Assembly (NCBI GenBank): GCA_030737835.1
Contig: CM060850.1
Coordinates: forward strand, 28,183,385 to 28,247,384
DNA: 64,000 bases
Direction: 5' to 3'
Source: Acorus gramineus
Lineage: Eukaryota > Streptophyta > Magnoliopsida > Acorales > Acoraceae
Under the pieces are notes generated by a model, which was not told the origin of the DNA, searched no databases, and saw nothing but the letters and a program-made list of their open reading frames with translations. Both the position numbers and the translations under genes were made by a program. Below, piece by piece: positions 24,709 to 36,652 of this stretch. The first letter of the stretch is position 1; the number at the start of each line of letters is the position of its first letter.

Positions 24709-25396
24709 GGCCCGTTTGGTTGCGCGTTTGAACGCGTTTTTGTTTTTTGAAAAGCTAAAAAGCTAAAATCGTGCAGTCAAACAGGACAGCTTTTTACAGA
24801 ATTAGAAGCTGGATTCCTTTTAATTTTTTTCTCGAAATCTGTGTTTTAAAAAGCTCAGAAACAATGTTTTTTTTATCGGAATCGATTTTTTGAATTGAAA
24901 AACAACTTTCTCTACCAAACATTAAACTCCTTTCAAATATTGATTCCTGAATTAAAAAAAAAACATCCTAAAAAAGTCAAGATCTAAAATCATCTTAAAA
25001 AGCAGCTTTATTCTAAAAGCTACTTTTCAATCTGTGTTTTCAAACAGACACTTAGGGTCCGTTTGGAAACACAGATTGAAAAGTAGCTTTTGGAATAAAG
25101 TTATTTTTTAAGATGATTTTAGACCTTGACTTTTTTAGGATGTTTTTTTTTAATTCATGAATCAATATTTGAAAAGAGTTTAATGTTTGACAGAAAAAAT
25201 TGTTTTTCAATTCAAAAAATCGATTCCGACCAAAAAGCGTTGTTTCTGAGCTTTTTAAAACACAGATTTCGAGGAAAAAATTAAAAGGAATCCAGCTTCC
25301 GATTCTGTAAAAAGCTGTCCCGTTTGGCTGCACGATTTTAGCTTTTCAGCTTTTCAAAAAGCAAAAGCGCGTCCAAACGCGCAACCAAACGGGGCC
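24709..25396. mobile_element. 688-bp fold-back MITE (Tourist/PIF-Harbinger-like)
   Basis: Almost the whole element is a single inverted repeat. The left arm (24709 to about 25048) begins GGCCCGTTTGGTTGCGCGTT; the right arm (about 25056-25396) ends AACGCGCAACCAAACGGGGCC. The arms stay alignable to the centre, where CTACTTTTCAATCTGTGTTT meets AAACACAGATTGAAAAGTAG. TTA flanks both ends (24706-24708 and 25397-25399), the 3-bp duplication typical of PIF/Harbinger MITEs. There is no coding capacity. If transcribed it would fold into a hairpin stem of more than 300 bp. Confidence 0.8.
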
Positions 25397-25434
25397 TTAG
25401 ACTTTTAGGTTCAGCGGGGGCACTTAACTACGTC

Positions 25435-26365
25435 CCCACCCGAACCCGCGGGTTCTCGTCAACAGGTCAGGTTTGGGACCCGGACCCAAACTCGACCTGT
25501 GGGAAGACCCGTCGGGTCCGGGTCCAACCTAGGACCTGGCGGGTCCGGGGAAATGTGGACCCGGACTCGGACTCGTCGGACCCGGGTCGGGTCTGGTCGG
25601 ACCAGACCTGGATGGTTGGTAAAAAAAAAAAAAAAAAAACAAGAAGAGCTCATGTATTTGTTTGCCTTATCATTCTATTTTAAATTTTTTGTAATAAAGC
25701 ATTATTATTAATGAGACTATGTTTGAATATAATTTTATACAATTCAAAAGAAGTAAATGAATTATTAAACAACATCCAAAACAATAATCACTAACATAAA
25801 AAACATATTAACCTAAATAATAAACATAACTAATTATACAAACATTCAAAACAATATTAACCTAAACAACATTCAAAACAATAAACACTAACATATTAAC
25901 CTAAATAATAAACATAAAACTAATTAATTATACAAATTCAAAAGCTAATAAGTTAATTGTCCAAAACAAACCGACGACAATACATTACTAAGTTTATTAC
26001 ATATTAAACAATCAAATTCTTGTAAGTTGCAACATCAACACAACAAAAAAAATGTTATGATTATGACTTATGATTTATGGATTTGTCATGATTATGATTT
26101 ATGAACTTGTGGATACAAAAATAAGTTAAGTAAGAAATAAAATTATGTATCAACTAATACTAATGGTCTTATAATATATGAGCATATTTTAATAAAACAA
26201 TCGGGTCTCAGGTCCAACCGGTCAGGGTGGGGTGGACCCAGACCCGACCCGTTTGTTTGTTCAGGTCCGCCGGGGTCGGGTCCAAATCGGGTCAGGTATA
26301 TTACACATGTAATCGGGTTCGGGTCAGGTCCGGTCGGGTCTGGACCCGACCCGTTGACAGGCCTA
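25435..26365. mobile_element. Deleted hAT element, GGGTCGGGTC family
   Basis: The right end ACCCGTTGACAGGCCTA (to 26365) matches the right end of the hAT element at 46929-49906. Both carry clusters of GGACCCGGACCCG/GGGTCGGGTC subterminal repeats near each end. After its poly-A tract the interior shares ATACAATTCAAAAGAAGTAAA and AAACACTAACAT with the larger copy. The BED zinc-finger region is absent. The left terminus (TAGGCCTGTCAA) is not recognisable: the left side begins inside the subterminal repeats right after the fold-back MITE. The element cannot have moved on its own. Confidence 0.7.
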
Positions 26366-28400
26366 CATTCAAGTGATCATCTCACATTAAAAAGAAAAAA
26401 AAATCATGATACCCTCATTCTTTTTTTACAGCGCATTTTAGAATTTTATATATCATGATAATTTAATATGTATTACGTTATCATACCATATGATGTTCAA
26501 CCATATTGTATGAAGTGAAATTTTTTTTTTTTTTTTAAATTGTTATATTATATCTCAAATATGCTTGATATCATATAATAATATATATTTCAATAAAAAA
26601 AATATACAGTTAAAAAAAAAACTATAAGAATCCTGTCTAGGAGCTCAAAGCCCAAGTCAGACCCGTTCTGCCCGGGCCAGTTGATAGGCCGTGGGCTTGA
26701 ATTTTATGGACGGGTCAGCCTAGCCCAGACCTGCTGGCCAGAAAGTCCGCGCGTGGGCTTGTTTTCTAAGGACCACCCTTCTAAACATGTAAAGGTGGAC
26801 CCAAATCAGACGGTCTGCACATAAAGGGGTGTCACTGTCACCCTTCTAGTTATGTAAAGGTGGGATACTCGTTATTATTGAAATTTGTGACAAAAAACAA
26901 TATTAGCCGAAATCTTGAATTAACTAGAATTGACCAGTATGTAAATTATACAAGTGAAGTGGAAGTGTGGAACCTTACTTTGAGTCGGTCATGTTTGTCA
27001 TCAGCTCACTAGCTCAGCATCACAGTCATTTTAAATAAATTTTGAATACACAAAATATTCACTTTTTACCAGATTGGGCCATCACATTGTAAAACAATGT
27101 AATATATGTACATCTATATTCTTAAACATCTTGAGTCAAAAGTCAAAACACCATGTTGCTTAAAAAGGAAGTAAACCAAAAAACACAGGTTTTCATACAA
27201 AAGAAGAAAAGAAAAAGTTTTAAAAATAATCGTAAAAAAAAAACATTTTTTACTTTTGTCTTTATTTGTAAAACTGATTCCGGGATTATTTTGACCCCAA
27301 TCAGCATGGTCGATCAAAAAAATGTCACGAAGAAAATGTGATGGTGAATCACATCTTCACGACTTCACACGCAGCTCGCAGTGTGCGTGTGTAACATGCA
27401 CAGGGGACATGTCTTCTCTTGGTCTTGAAAATGTGATACACTATCAGGGCTCCTAGGTAGTCTCTAAGGAAGACATGGACTTTAAAATCTTGTCTCCCTT
27501 CGAAGGACATGATTTCAATAATACCAGGCATAATTTTTTTAAAAAAAAAAACTATCTTTTTAAATTGTATAATGTTACGTAGAGCTTCATTTCTAGCCCT
27601 ATAATTCTAATCTACATGTGTTTTAAATTTTTTTAAATAGTATACCTCATCTAATGAGATACATGTTTTTATAAAAAATAAACTATATTCTAATGAATTA
27701 CATAGATGTATTCATAAAAAAAAATTAAATTTTTTTTTTTTTTTACTTCTTTTTCTACATGAAGAGTTTTTTTTTTTAATCTTACTATAAAATTTGAAAC
27801 AAAAAACTAAAATATAAAAACTCGTATTTGAAACTGATTATGTAAAAATATGCTTTTGCAGAGATAGACTCAATTTAACAATTATTTTCAAAATGATTTA
27901 TTTTATAACTAAATAACAAATAAAAACTTGTTTTTAATTATTCAAATTTGAAAAAAAAAAAAAAAAATCCATGCAAACAAAAAACCATGTAAATATCAAT
28001 AAAAAAAATAAAATAAAAAGACCCATGCAAACCAAAACCCATGCACCTCTTCCTTATGCACGTCTCCAAGAACGTGGTGGGTGATCCCGTCTCTCTGGCG
28101 CGCGGTGGTCAATGGAGACATGCATGGTCATTATGTTTTCATAATGATAAAATTTATTGACTTATCATGAATGTGGTGCGTTGATCGGTCAAAACAAACT
28201 CAATTTTATAAATAAACTGGTTCTCTAATCAAAACTGATTTTTTATTTTTAGTTTTTGCTTTCAAGGGGTTATTAACTTATTATTAAAAATTGTCCTAAA
28301 ATCTTCTTGTATAAAATCTCATCAACCCCGTGACGGGCATCACCAAATCTCCCCTAAAAAATGAAAAAATGAAATACACGCGTCGTCCCAATCGACAACC
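26366..28400. other. Intergenic region before the oleosin gene
   Basis: AT-rich DNA with no supported gene. About 26640-26780 carries GC-rich GGGCCAG/TGGGCTTG motifs resembling the subterminal repeats of yet another hAT-like family, but no ends were found. The region from about 28020 holds further CCATGCA motifs and may be distal oleosin promoter. Confidence 0.4.
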
Positions 28401-28405
28401 TACTT

Positions 28406-28492
28406 GCATGCAAAACCCCTCCTGCATGGAAACCACAAAGGCACGTGCCTCCTCCCCCTCCCACGTGTCCACCCCGTCCCCTCCTATTTATA
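28406..28492 (+). promoter_or_regulatory. Seed-type promoter: RY element, G-boxes, TATA box
   Basis: TTGCATGCAAAA contains an RY/Sph element (CATGCA, 28407-28412), the site of B3 factors of the ABI3/FUS3/LEC2 type. GCACGTGC (28441-28448) and CCACGTGT (28461-28468) are G-box/ABRE sites for bZIP factors. TATTTATA (28485-28492) fits a TATA box, placing transcription start about 30 bases before the oleosin ATG at 28550. The combination is typical of ABA- and maturation-controlled seed genes. Binding is inferred, not shown. Confidence 0.7.
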
Positions 28493-28549
28493 TCCCCACC
28501 CCCATCCCCTCCTCCTCCAACTGATCATCATCCAAACCCACCTCCATCA

Positions 28550-29011
28550 ATGGCCGAGCTCCGCCACCAAATGCACCAGCAACCCCACCCCACCCCCTCC
28601 AGCCACGAGACATCCACCCCACGCACCCACCAGGTGGCCAAATCGGTGGCCGCGGCCACCGCCGGCGGTTCCCTCCTCTTCCTCTCCGGCCTGACCCTCG
28701 CCGGCACGGTCATAGCCCTGACTATCGCCACCCCTCTCCTAGTGATCTTCAGCCCCGTCCTGGTGCCGGCGGCGATCACGGTGGCGATGCTGATCGGCGG
28801 ATTCCTGTCGTCCGGCGGGTTCGGGGTGGCGGCGGTGTCGGTGCTGTCGTGGATATACAGTTACCTGACCGGGAAGCACCCGGTGTGGTCCGACCAGATC
28901 GAGCAGGCGCGGGTGAAGCTCGCGAGCAAGGCCAGGGACATGAAGGAGCGGGCCGAGCACTACTCGGGGGCCCGTGAAGGAGGAGTCGGTGGCGGCGCTC
29001 AGGCCTCTTGA
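28550..29011 (+). CDS. OLE: Oleosin (seed oil-body structural protein), 153 aa
   Basis: Oleosins coat and stabilise seed lipid droplets. The frame has no intron. Residues 1-27 or so are hydrophilic ([20 protein letters not shown]). From about residue 30 runs the long uninterrupted hydrophobic hairpin ([20 protein letters not shown] and onward), broken by the proline knot at [16 protein letters not shown], the P-x5-SP-x3-P signature that defines the family. The C-terminal part ([20 protein letters not shown]) is an amphipathic helix. Length is normal for a low-molecular-weight oleosin. The start was chosen at 28550 because the upstream in-frame extension is a Pro-rich translation of the promoter and TATA region. 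Codons are very GC-rich. An RY element and two G-boxes lie just upstream. Confidence 0.95.
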   Translation: MAELRHQMHQQPHPTPSSHETSTPRTHQVAKSVAAATAGGSLLFLSGLTLAGTVIALTIATPLLVIFSPVLVPAAITVAMLIGGFLSSGGFGVAAVSVLSWIYSYLTGKHPVWSDQIEQARVKLASKARDMKERAEHYSGAREGGVGGGAQAS

Positions 29012-30299
29012 GCTTATGTGGTGGTGGTGGTCGTGTGTGTGTTGTGTGTTTGGTCTTTGTTAATGTAAGTGGTGCATGTTTGTGTTTTATGGTTGGGTTT
29101 GGTGAGTTTTGTGTTTCATGTTTTTTTTGTTTTTTTGTGGTAAATAAATTGAAAGAGAGGCTTTTACTGGCTTCTGCTGGGGTGGCATGCATTTTGGAGG
29201 GCTTGAGAATAACTATGTTCATGTTATATGTATGTGATCACGACTTCAATGTGGTTTTCGTTGTGTGTCTCCCTCTCTTTGATCTATGCGTTTCGCAGCC
29301 CATCTCTGAAACGACACACAAACTTTCAAACTAACTTTCTCTGAATTTCAATATATTTCTTATTTTTTCTGATCAAAGTGAAATATCTAAATCCATATAT
29401 ATTTAATGAGAGGAGAAAAGAAAGGTCATCTGTCATGGAAATCACCTCTTCAGTGATCTCATATTTTAACTTTTAATTCGTAGCACAAATCGTGTGGCAT
29501 CCGAGGAACGTCTAAACGTCTTACTCAAAGACTGGGTCTGCATTCTCGTTCTCGTGTACAGTGTACTTCCTAAGGTCTAGATAGACACAGTTACCATCTG
29601 TCTAGTGTTCAAGTTAAAGGAAGTCAAAGGTGTTGGATCCCAACCTGAATAGAAACCAAATAAAATCCGAATGCAAATAAAACTTGATGGGTTGGATTTA
29701 GGTCAAATTTAGGTTAGATTCAGGTTAAGCTTTTCAAATTGAAAAGCCGAATTAAGTTGTGTTTAGATCGACTTTCTCTAATCTAGTTGAGTTCTGGTTA
29801 AACTCCAACCCAACTCAACTTGTCCGAGTTGCACCCCTTCAAGTTGCCGCGATACATGTCGCATAAAGCTAAATCCATGACAAGCATTAACAAGAAAGAA
29901 TGCTCGAAGGCCATTTCTCTAAATAGCGTTGATACACTCAGTTTGTTTTGTAATTTCACATATTATGAAAATGTTATATATGCTGTATTATCATAGTATA
30001 TGAGTTCTATCATAGTGCAGGCACAATGTTTTATTATTTTTTCAATGTGAAAAAAATACGCTAATGTATCTCAATATATACTTCATTTCATATAACTTCA
30101 TATATTTCAATGGAGAAGTATATGCTTTTTTTTTAGAAAAAAAAATATCAATGTGGATTGCAATAAGGGTTAAACGTATCATTTTCCATTTCTAAATGAC
30201 TTGTTGAAATGCATTTTACTTATTGAAAAATAACAAAAATTAATGAGCGATTATACTCAGTGCATTTTATAGTCTAGTCTATAACTCTACAAATTATAA
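29012..30299. other. Oleosin 3' flank and intergenic DNA
   Basis: The first 200-300 bases are 3' UTR-like and GT-rich. About 29630-29850 contains repeated GGTTAGATTCAGGTTAAG and AACCCAACTCAACTT-type motifs, resembling the subterminal repeats of an hAT-like transposon, without ends that I can fix. The remainder is AT-rich with nothing to report. Confidence 0.4.
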
Positions 30300-30304
30300 T
30301 AACA

Positions 30305-30612
30305 TGTTGTGAGATATGGTGGATAACCACCACTTCTCTAACCTATAACCTCCCCCACTCTTCAACTCCATAACCTCCCCCACTCTTCTATTCCATAACA
30401 CTCCCATTATTGCCCCACTATCTCCCATTCACCTCTATGGACTTGTAACTCTCCACCATTGGAATTCCTCTATGCACCCTATAAATAGAGGGGTTCTCTC
30501 TTGTATTCAATCAACAAATAGTGAATAAGAATCTCTCTCTACTTCTCTTCTATATGCTTGTGTGCTTTGTTTATATACTCTTATGTATTTATATTCTATT
30601 TAGTTTACAACA
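30305..30612 (+). repeat. 5' LTR of the copia element
   Basis: TG...CA-bounded 308-bp terminal repeat with a TATAAATA-type box (about 30480) as expected for an LTR promoter. It is nearly identical to the copy at 32611-32918. Confidence 0.92.
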
Positions 30613-31119
30613 CGTTATCAGCACGAGAAGCTCTTTGTTAAAGAGAAAGGTTTGTATCGATGGGTTCTTAATGATCTATATCAAAAAATATACTCTCTCT
30701 TGAAGTTATGTATTTTTATGTAAATCATCTACTACATACATATGATTAATTTTTTTCAATATGCATGGAACCGTATGCAAATTATGTGTAGAACCTGTAT
30801 ACATCTATCTTTTATTTTCATCTGATGTACTGCATACATCTATCTTTTATTTTCCATGCATGCAATCCCCATGAAAATTTTCCATACATATGTTATGATA
30901 TGATTAATTTATGAAAACTAGTATGCAATTTTCTCATGCAACAGTATGCGGCATCTATCATTTGATTATTTATTTTTCATGTAACTGTTTCATGTTTGTC
31001 ATCTTTTATTAAAATTTAAATATTATACATCTATGTGTAGAACCAGAAGTTCTTACAAATATCAATTAATTTGATATTTATATTTGATTTGAAATTCATT
31101 TTAATGTTACAATGTCATG

Positions 31120-31565
31120 TGTCCCTATAGGATCATACAAAAATTGTAATTACATGGATCCTTGAAGGACCATGTAGAAGTTATGAATAATGTGTTCCAA
31201 TTAAGACCATGCAAATTTTATTCTATCCCTGAAGGACTACAAAAATTATTACATGGATCCTTGAAGAATCATGTAAAAGATATGATTAAAAATGTCCCTG
31301 AAGGACTATGATTATATTGTATCCATGAAAGATCATACAAATTTTATTTTATTTTATCCCTGAAGGACTGTACAAAAATTATGATTATATGAATCTTTGA
31401 AGGATCATGTAAAATTTTATTTTGTTCTATCCCTGAAGGACTATACAAAAATCATGATTGTTCGTGTCCCTGTAGGACCAAACAAAAGTTATATGATATA
31501 TTTTTCAGGTCCTTGAAGGACCAAATAATAAAAAAAAGATCCATGTATCCCAGCAGGAACATGTA
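31120..31565 (+). repeat. Twelve-copy short repeat in the copia interior
   Basis: A phrase close to TCCCTGAAGGACTATACAAA recurs about 12 times at intervals of roughly 30-65 bp (for example near 31121, 31158, 31225, 31258, 31296, 31358, 31429, 31512). TCC(C/T)TGAAGGA is the constant core and the spacers are AT-rich. It lies between the 5' LTR and the RNase H remnant. Confidence 0.7.
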
Positions 31566-32610
31566 AATTATGATTAGATTTCACCATCATCATCATCATA
31601 ATGAAGAGGATTTAAAGATTAATACCTCATTGACAAAGGTCCACTGACCATTATGCCTCAATGATGCTCCAGTGGTAGCAATATCGAAAGTAAAAAAATA
31701 TTATTATCAAATTTTATATCTTTTCATTGCTGAACAATGAGCTTTGATAATAATATAAATATATAAAAAAAAATCATGAAACCCGATCTATTGACTCAGC
31801 ATCGCTGCCTGAAGCAAATACATTTTATTTTATTTTATTTTGAGCAATGGACATGGTCAAGGGTTATGCAGATTCAGGATATCTTTCAGATCCTCACAAG
31901 GCTCGCTCACAAACAGGCTATGTATTCACTTGCGGTGGCACAGCAATCTCTTGGCGATCTACGAAACAGACTTTGGTCGCCACGTCTTCTAACCACTCTG
32001 AGATTCTTGCACTCCACGAAGCAAGCCGGGAATGCGTGTGGATAAGGTCTTTGGTTTATCATATTCGTACTGCATGCGGACTATCTCTCATTACAGATGT
32101 TCCAACAACTATATATGAAGACAATGCAGCATGCATTGCTCAAATCAAAGGGGGATATATCAAGGGTGATAGAACAAAGCATATTTCTCCAAAATTCTTT
32201 TACACTCATGAGCTCCAGCAGAGACATGAAATTGATGTTCAACAAATTCAGTCAAAGGACAATCTTTCAGATTTATTTACTAAAGCTTTGTCGACATCAA
32301 CATTCAAGAAGCTGGTGTATGAAATCGGGATGCGACGAGTTTGCGACCAAAATTCTTGAAATCTTGTACTTATGAGGGGGAGTAATTTTTTATGACATTT
32401 TGCGAACTGTACTCTTTTTCCTTCGCCTAGGTTTTGTCCCATTGGGTTTTCCTGGCAAGGTTTTAATGAGGCAGTGTTAAACGCATACACTATTATACGA
32501 TTAAGTTACATTGTACTCTTTTTCCTTCGCTTTGGTTTTTTCCCATTGGGTTTTCCAAGCAAGGTTTTAATGAGGCAATTTTCTTAGCGTGGTGGTCATC
32601 CAAGGGGGAG

Positions 32611-32918
32611 TGTTGTGAGATATGGTGGATAACCACCACTTCTCTAACCTATAACCTCCCCCACTCTTCATCTCCATAACCTCCCCCACTCTTCTATTCC
32701 ATAACACTCCCATTATTGCCCCACTATCTCCCATTCACCTCTATGGACTTGTAACTCTCCACCATTGGAATTCCTCTATGCACCCTATAAATAGAGGGGT
32801 TCTCTCTTGTATTCAATCAACAAATAGTGAATAAGAATCTCTCTCTACTTCTCTTCTATATGCTTGTGTGCTTTGTTTATATACTCTTATGTATTTATAT
32901 TCTATTTAGTTTACAACA
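32611..32918 (+). repeat. 3' LTR of the copia element
   Basis: Second 308-bp terminal repeat, directly after the polypurine tract and directly before the TAACA target duplication. Confidence 0.92.
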
Positions 32919-32923
32919 TAACA

Positions 32924-35900
32924 CAGTATATAAATGCTATTAAAGTATACGAGGTTCTATTATAGTATATGACATAAAAAAAATTATATTTTATTAAAAT
33001 AAAAAATAAATATTAATGCATCTTAGTATATATATCATTTCTTTTTAACAATACGTACTTTAATAGAACAATTTCGTACTATTGCCACACTCAAGGGGAT
33101 CTACGTACGATGGGTCTTGGAGGATCATCTCTTCCTCACCATGAACCTCTATTCTTCATTTCTTTGTGTGATCAATCTTACAACACCTTTGTCTGCTTCT
33201 CGTCATCATCGTTTCTTCTTCGCAAGAACCCACAATATGTTTAGAATGTTTGATTGGGTAAGTATTTTGTAAGATGTAGACGCACATACATCATGAGAAA
33301 AATAAATGATGAGTTTGTGTTTAACACTTTAGATATTCGATGAAACTTCTCAAGGAATCATAAATCATAAGGGGTCATACTTGGCACATGTAAGGAATCA
33401 CAAATCATGAGATTAAAAATAGTCCTTTAGAAAACAAATATATTTCTCTAATAAGAGGGGTTTTACAATCAACCTCCAACATATAGGCTTATTAATGCGT
33501 GAACATGTTTGTCCTTTTTATGCTTGCACTGTGCGTGCAATATTAATCTAACACAATCATCATTTTCTGATCCGTTTGAAAACACCTATTGAAAAATTAC
33601 TTTGACAATAAAGCTGTTTTTTAAAATGTTTTTTTACCATGGATTTTTATGGAATGCTTTTCTTTAATTCAAGAATTACGTTTGTTACTGGTAATATAAG
33701 CTATTTATCCACATTTGAAATTTAGGTCATGTTTGGTAACAAATCCAATGCTTAATACATTACATACGTAAATTTACCTAAATACCCTCGTCTTCTCACA
33801 TGTAACAAACCTAGTGAGGGTTTTATAAAAACAATTTGTCACCCCTCCAGGCTTCCCACTTCCGGCGGCCGTCTATCTCTCAATCAGATGGCATTCATCC
33901 CACCTCGCCAGTGTGCCCTGGTTGATCTCCCCTTCCAGCTCGGTGAATCATCACCTCCCACTGTTTTGTTTTTTTTGTTTTTATTATTTTATTTCATATG
34001 ATCTTTGAAAATGTTGATGATTCAAATGAAAAGAACACCATCATATGCATTTTGAATCATTACATTATAAGAACATGTGAATTAATCCCCTGATCATTTT
34101 TTTATAGGATTGACATTAAATTTTTTTTAAGGGTTAGCAAAAGGGGAGAAACCAGAAACCCAAAAAAAGAACGCCCGAGGTGAGAGAATAAGTGGGTATT
34201 CATTAATAAACAAGAGTAATTTTGGGGTAGATGAAGGGTTCAAAGTTCATTTGACTGACCAATAATTGATTAATAAAAATGGCTTCCCCTGAAAGCATAC
34301 CTGGTAAGCTTTAGAAATAACGGATTTCGAGATAAGAATTGACGTTAATCAACCCATCGATTCCCAATTAAGCAGCAGTGTTTGGCAACCAATTTGTGGC
34401 TTTTTGACCGACTGAAAAGTAGAATCAACCACAAACGGGATACCAAACGAGACAAGTCACGATGAGATTTACGAAAGAGAAATGTGAAGGCGTCGCGAGC
34501 GATGAGAATGAGAGGTTCGCTTGAAAGTTGAAATGAAAAAAAAATGATGACGAGTATTTTGGTAATCTCTGTTGTGTGGTTAATGTTAACCAGGTGATAG
34601 GTTAGTTGGGGTGACGGAAGGACTGTTTTAACAATTATTGAAAAATATAATGAGTTATGAAGATTGCAGGCATGATTTTAAAAAGGATCTTTTTTTATTT
34701 GAACAAGTTTACAGGGAGTTATATTGATTTTCCCTTGAATTAAAAGCGTATGGCCATATGTTTAAAATGTTCAAAGAGGAAAACGAGTATATAATATATA
34801 AGAGGGCGACAAGCCCCCAAGGCACAACATGAACCGGCTTTCAAGGAACAGAAAATGAAGATCTAGAGATTGAAAATATACCCATAGATTTCTTAAAAGA
34901 TGAATTTGATCTAGTTGAAGGATCAACATAAAAAAAAAAAAAAAAGACAGGGAGAAAGAGGGACAGAGAAGGGGATACATATCATAGGGCTACCTATCCA
35001 CTCACGGTTTCAATATTGCTCATTCACAAAAATGCCCTGAAAAGCAATCATAATTTTATAGGAATACCCTTTAGAAGAGCATTCTTGAACAAGTTAATCC
35101 CTTTTGAAGGGTATTGTTAGAAAAATAATTTTTAACAAAATGAATCTTTTGAATGGTATATGTAAAAAAATCATAATTGAAATGAGTAGGTTTGAAATTG
35201 AAAAATGTTATATGCAGTCTTGTTTGCACCTCGATTAACATGCCGACATTTAATTTTTTTTGAATGTATACTTATATAATAACGTTTATTAAACTCGAAA
35301 TGAAGTATATTCTCATATGAAATACATGTATATATTTTATTTACATTTTCTGTAATATTGTATACAGAGATAGAGTAGAATATATATTGCATAACTAATT
35401 TTATGTACTGCATTAGACGTGGCAAATGAAAATAGGACCGCAAAACGGAGTGAATATTTTAGCGCCTAGTGAGATTTAAAGTCATGGATCTTTTTTTAAA
35501 AAAAAATAATTGTGAAAAGTTTTGTTTTCAAGAGAATATTGATATCTGATTTTGAGGGGTTGAAAAATGATTAATTTGGATGTTTTAGTGATTTTGTTTT
35601 GTTTATTTTGATTTTTCATTATTATTATATTAAGTCTCTCAGTTTTTTGAAAGTTAGCTTTTAAAAATCTTTTCATGTATGTTTTTCTGATCATTTATTT
35701 TCTTCAAAATCATTTTTTAAAAAATTTTATTTTTCTATTTTTTTTCGATGTGAATAATGAGAATTCAGATTTTCTACTATATCTTCTATAATCCCTCTCA
35801 ACTTATCATTTTTCTATTATTTTTATTTATCTTATTCATTCTTTTTCCCCCCCCCCCCCCCCCCGAAAAGAGTGCTGATACACTGTCTTAAATTACAGCC

Positions 35901-36238
35901 TGGGCTACACTCTCCACGTTATCCATCTTTTGTTTTTTCCGAGATCCTCTTTTCTCCACATCAGATTGTCATGTGTGTCAAAAATTGACTATCAAGTTTC
36001 TCTCTTTATATAAGGGTTGCTAATGGAAAACAAATAAAATAACTCAAGCCATCAGTCAAAATCTGGTTGTCCATAACTTTCTTTCTTTTTTGGACCCATA
36101 TTGCACTATCTTTAAGGAAAATGAAACAATCAATCACTCAAAATCAGGCCCTAATTAGGCAGATTAAAGAAAATAGAACCCAGGTATCAATATTAAATAC
36201 CATCGGTTAGGTGTACGAGTGTTAACAAGACAAACTCT
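32924..36238. other. Intergenic region between the copia element and the hAT-like MITE
   Basis: No supported gene. About 33568-33680 aligns with the inner part of one arm of the fold-back MITE at 24709-25396 (CCGTTTGAAAACAC, then ATTGAAAA, then AATAAAGCTGTTTTTTAA), so it is probably a single-arm relic. About 33725-34460 is bounded by TGTTTGGTAACAAAT-like and GTTTGGCAACCAATTTG-like sequence and may be another MITE. A C run of 18 lies at 35847-35864. Confidence 0.35.
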
Positions 36239-36246
36239 ATGCCCAC

Positions 36247-36652
36247 CTAGGGCTGGTAAACGAGCCGAGCAGCTCGGGCTTAGCTCGAGCTCGGCTCGAT
36301 TAAAGCTCATCCAGGCTCGTTCGATTAGACAAACGAGCCGAGCTTGAACAATTTTTAAAACTCGGTTTGTAAACGAGCTAAGCCCGAGCCCGAACTTATG
36401 TTACTTTCACATGTATAAGGTGTTGTGATTTATGAAATGTGACTTCTTAAATGCTAAACAATATTTTTTTTAGCTAAACGAGCTCGAGCCGACCCTTGAT
36501 TCGAGCTTTAGCTTGGCTTATTTAACAAACGAGCCGAGCCGAGCTTTAACCGAGCTTTTCACGAGCCCAACGAGCGAGCTTGAACACAAAATAAAGCTCA
36601 TTCCCGAGCCGAGCTTGGTACTAAACGAGCCGAACCTGAGCAAGTCAAAGCT
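36247..36652. mobile_element. hAT-like MITE, GAGCCGAGC family, copy 1
   Basis: Begins CTAGGGCTGGTAAACGAGCC and is filled with GAGCCGAGC/GCTCGGCTCG repeats near both ends around an AT-rich centre shared with copy 2 at 62663-63133 (ATGTATAAGGTGTTGTGATT). The 8-bp direct repeat ATGCCCAC flanks it at 36239-36246 and 36653-36660. Compared with copy 2 it lacks about 55 bp of interior and the last 30 or so bases of the right end (GGCTCGTTTACCACCCCTA), although the target duplication still follows directly. Confidence 0.75.

Larger units (their letters stand above)
30305..32918 (+). mobile_element. Broken Ty1/copia LTR retrotransposon, recent
   Basis: Both 308-bp LTRs are present (30305-30612 and 32611-32918); they start TGTTGTGAG and end TTTACAACA. 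The target-site duplication TAACA is at 30300-30304 and 32919-32923. Behind the 5' LTR is CGTTATCAGCACGAG, a sequence often seen at this spot in plant copia elements; before the 3' LTR is the purine tract CAAGGGGGAG. Within about 2 kb of interior only the RNase H end of the polyprotein is recognisable (about 31850-32358). The element is therefore broken, most of gag-pol being absent. The LTRs are almost identical, so insertion was recent, probably within a few hundred thousand years at usual plant rates. Confidence 0.92.

Noticed and set aside
28404-28960. Alternative frames overlapping the oleosin, and the in-frame extension to 28445
   Set aside because: The extension translates the promoter and TATA box. 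The oleosin hairpin and proline knot belong to the frame starting at 28550.
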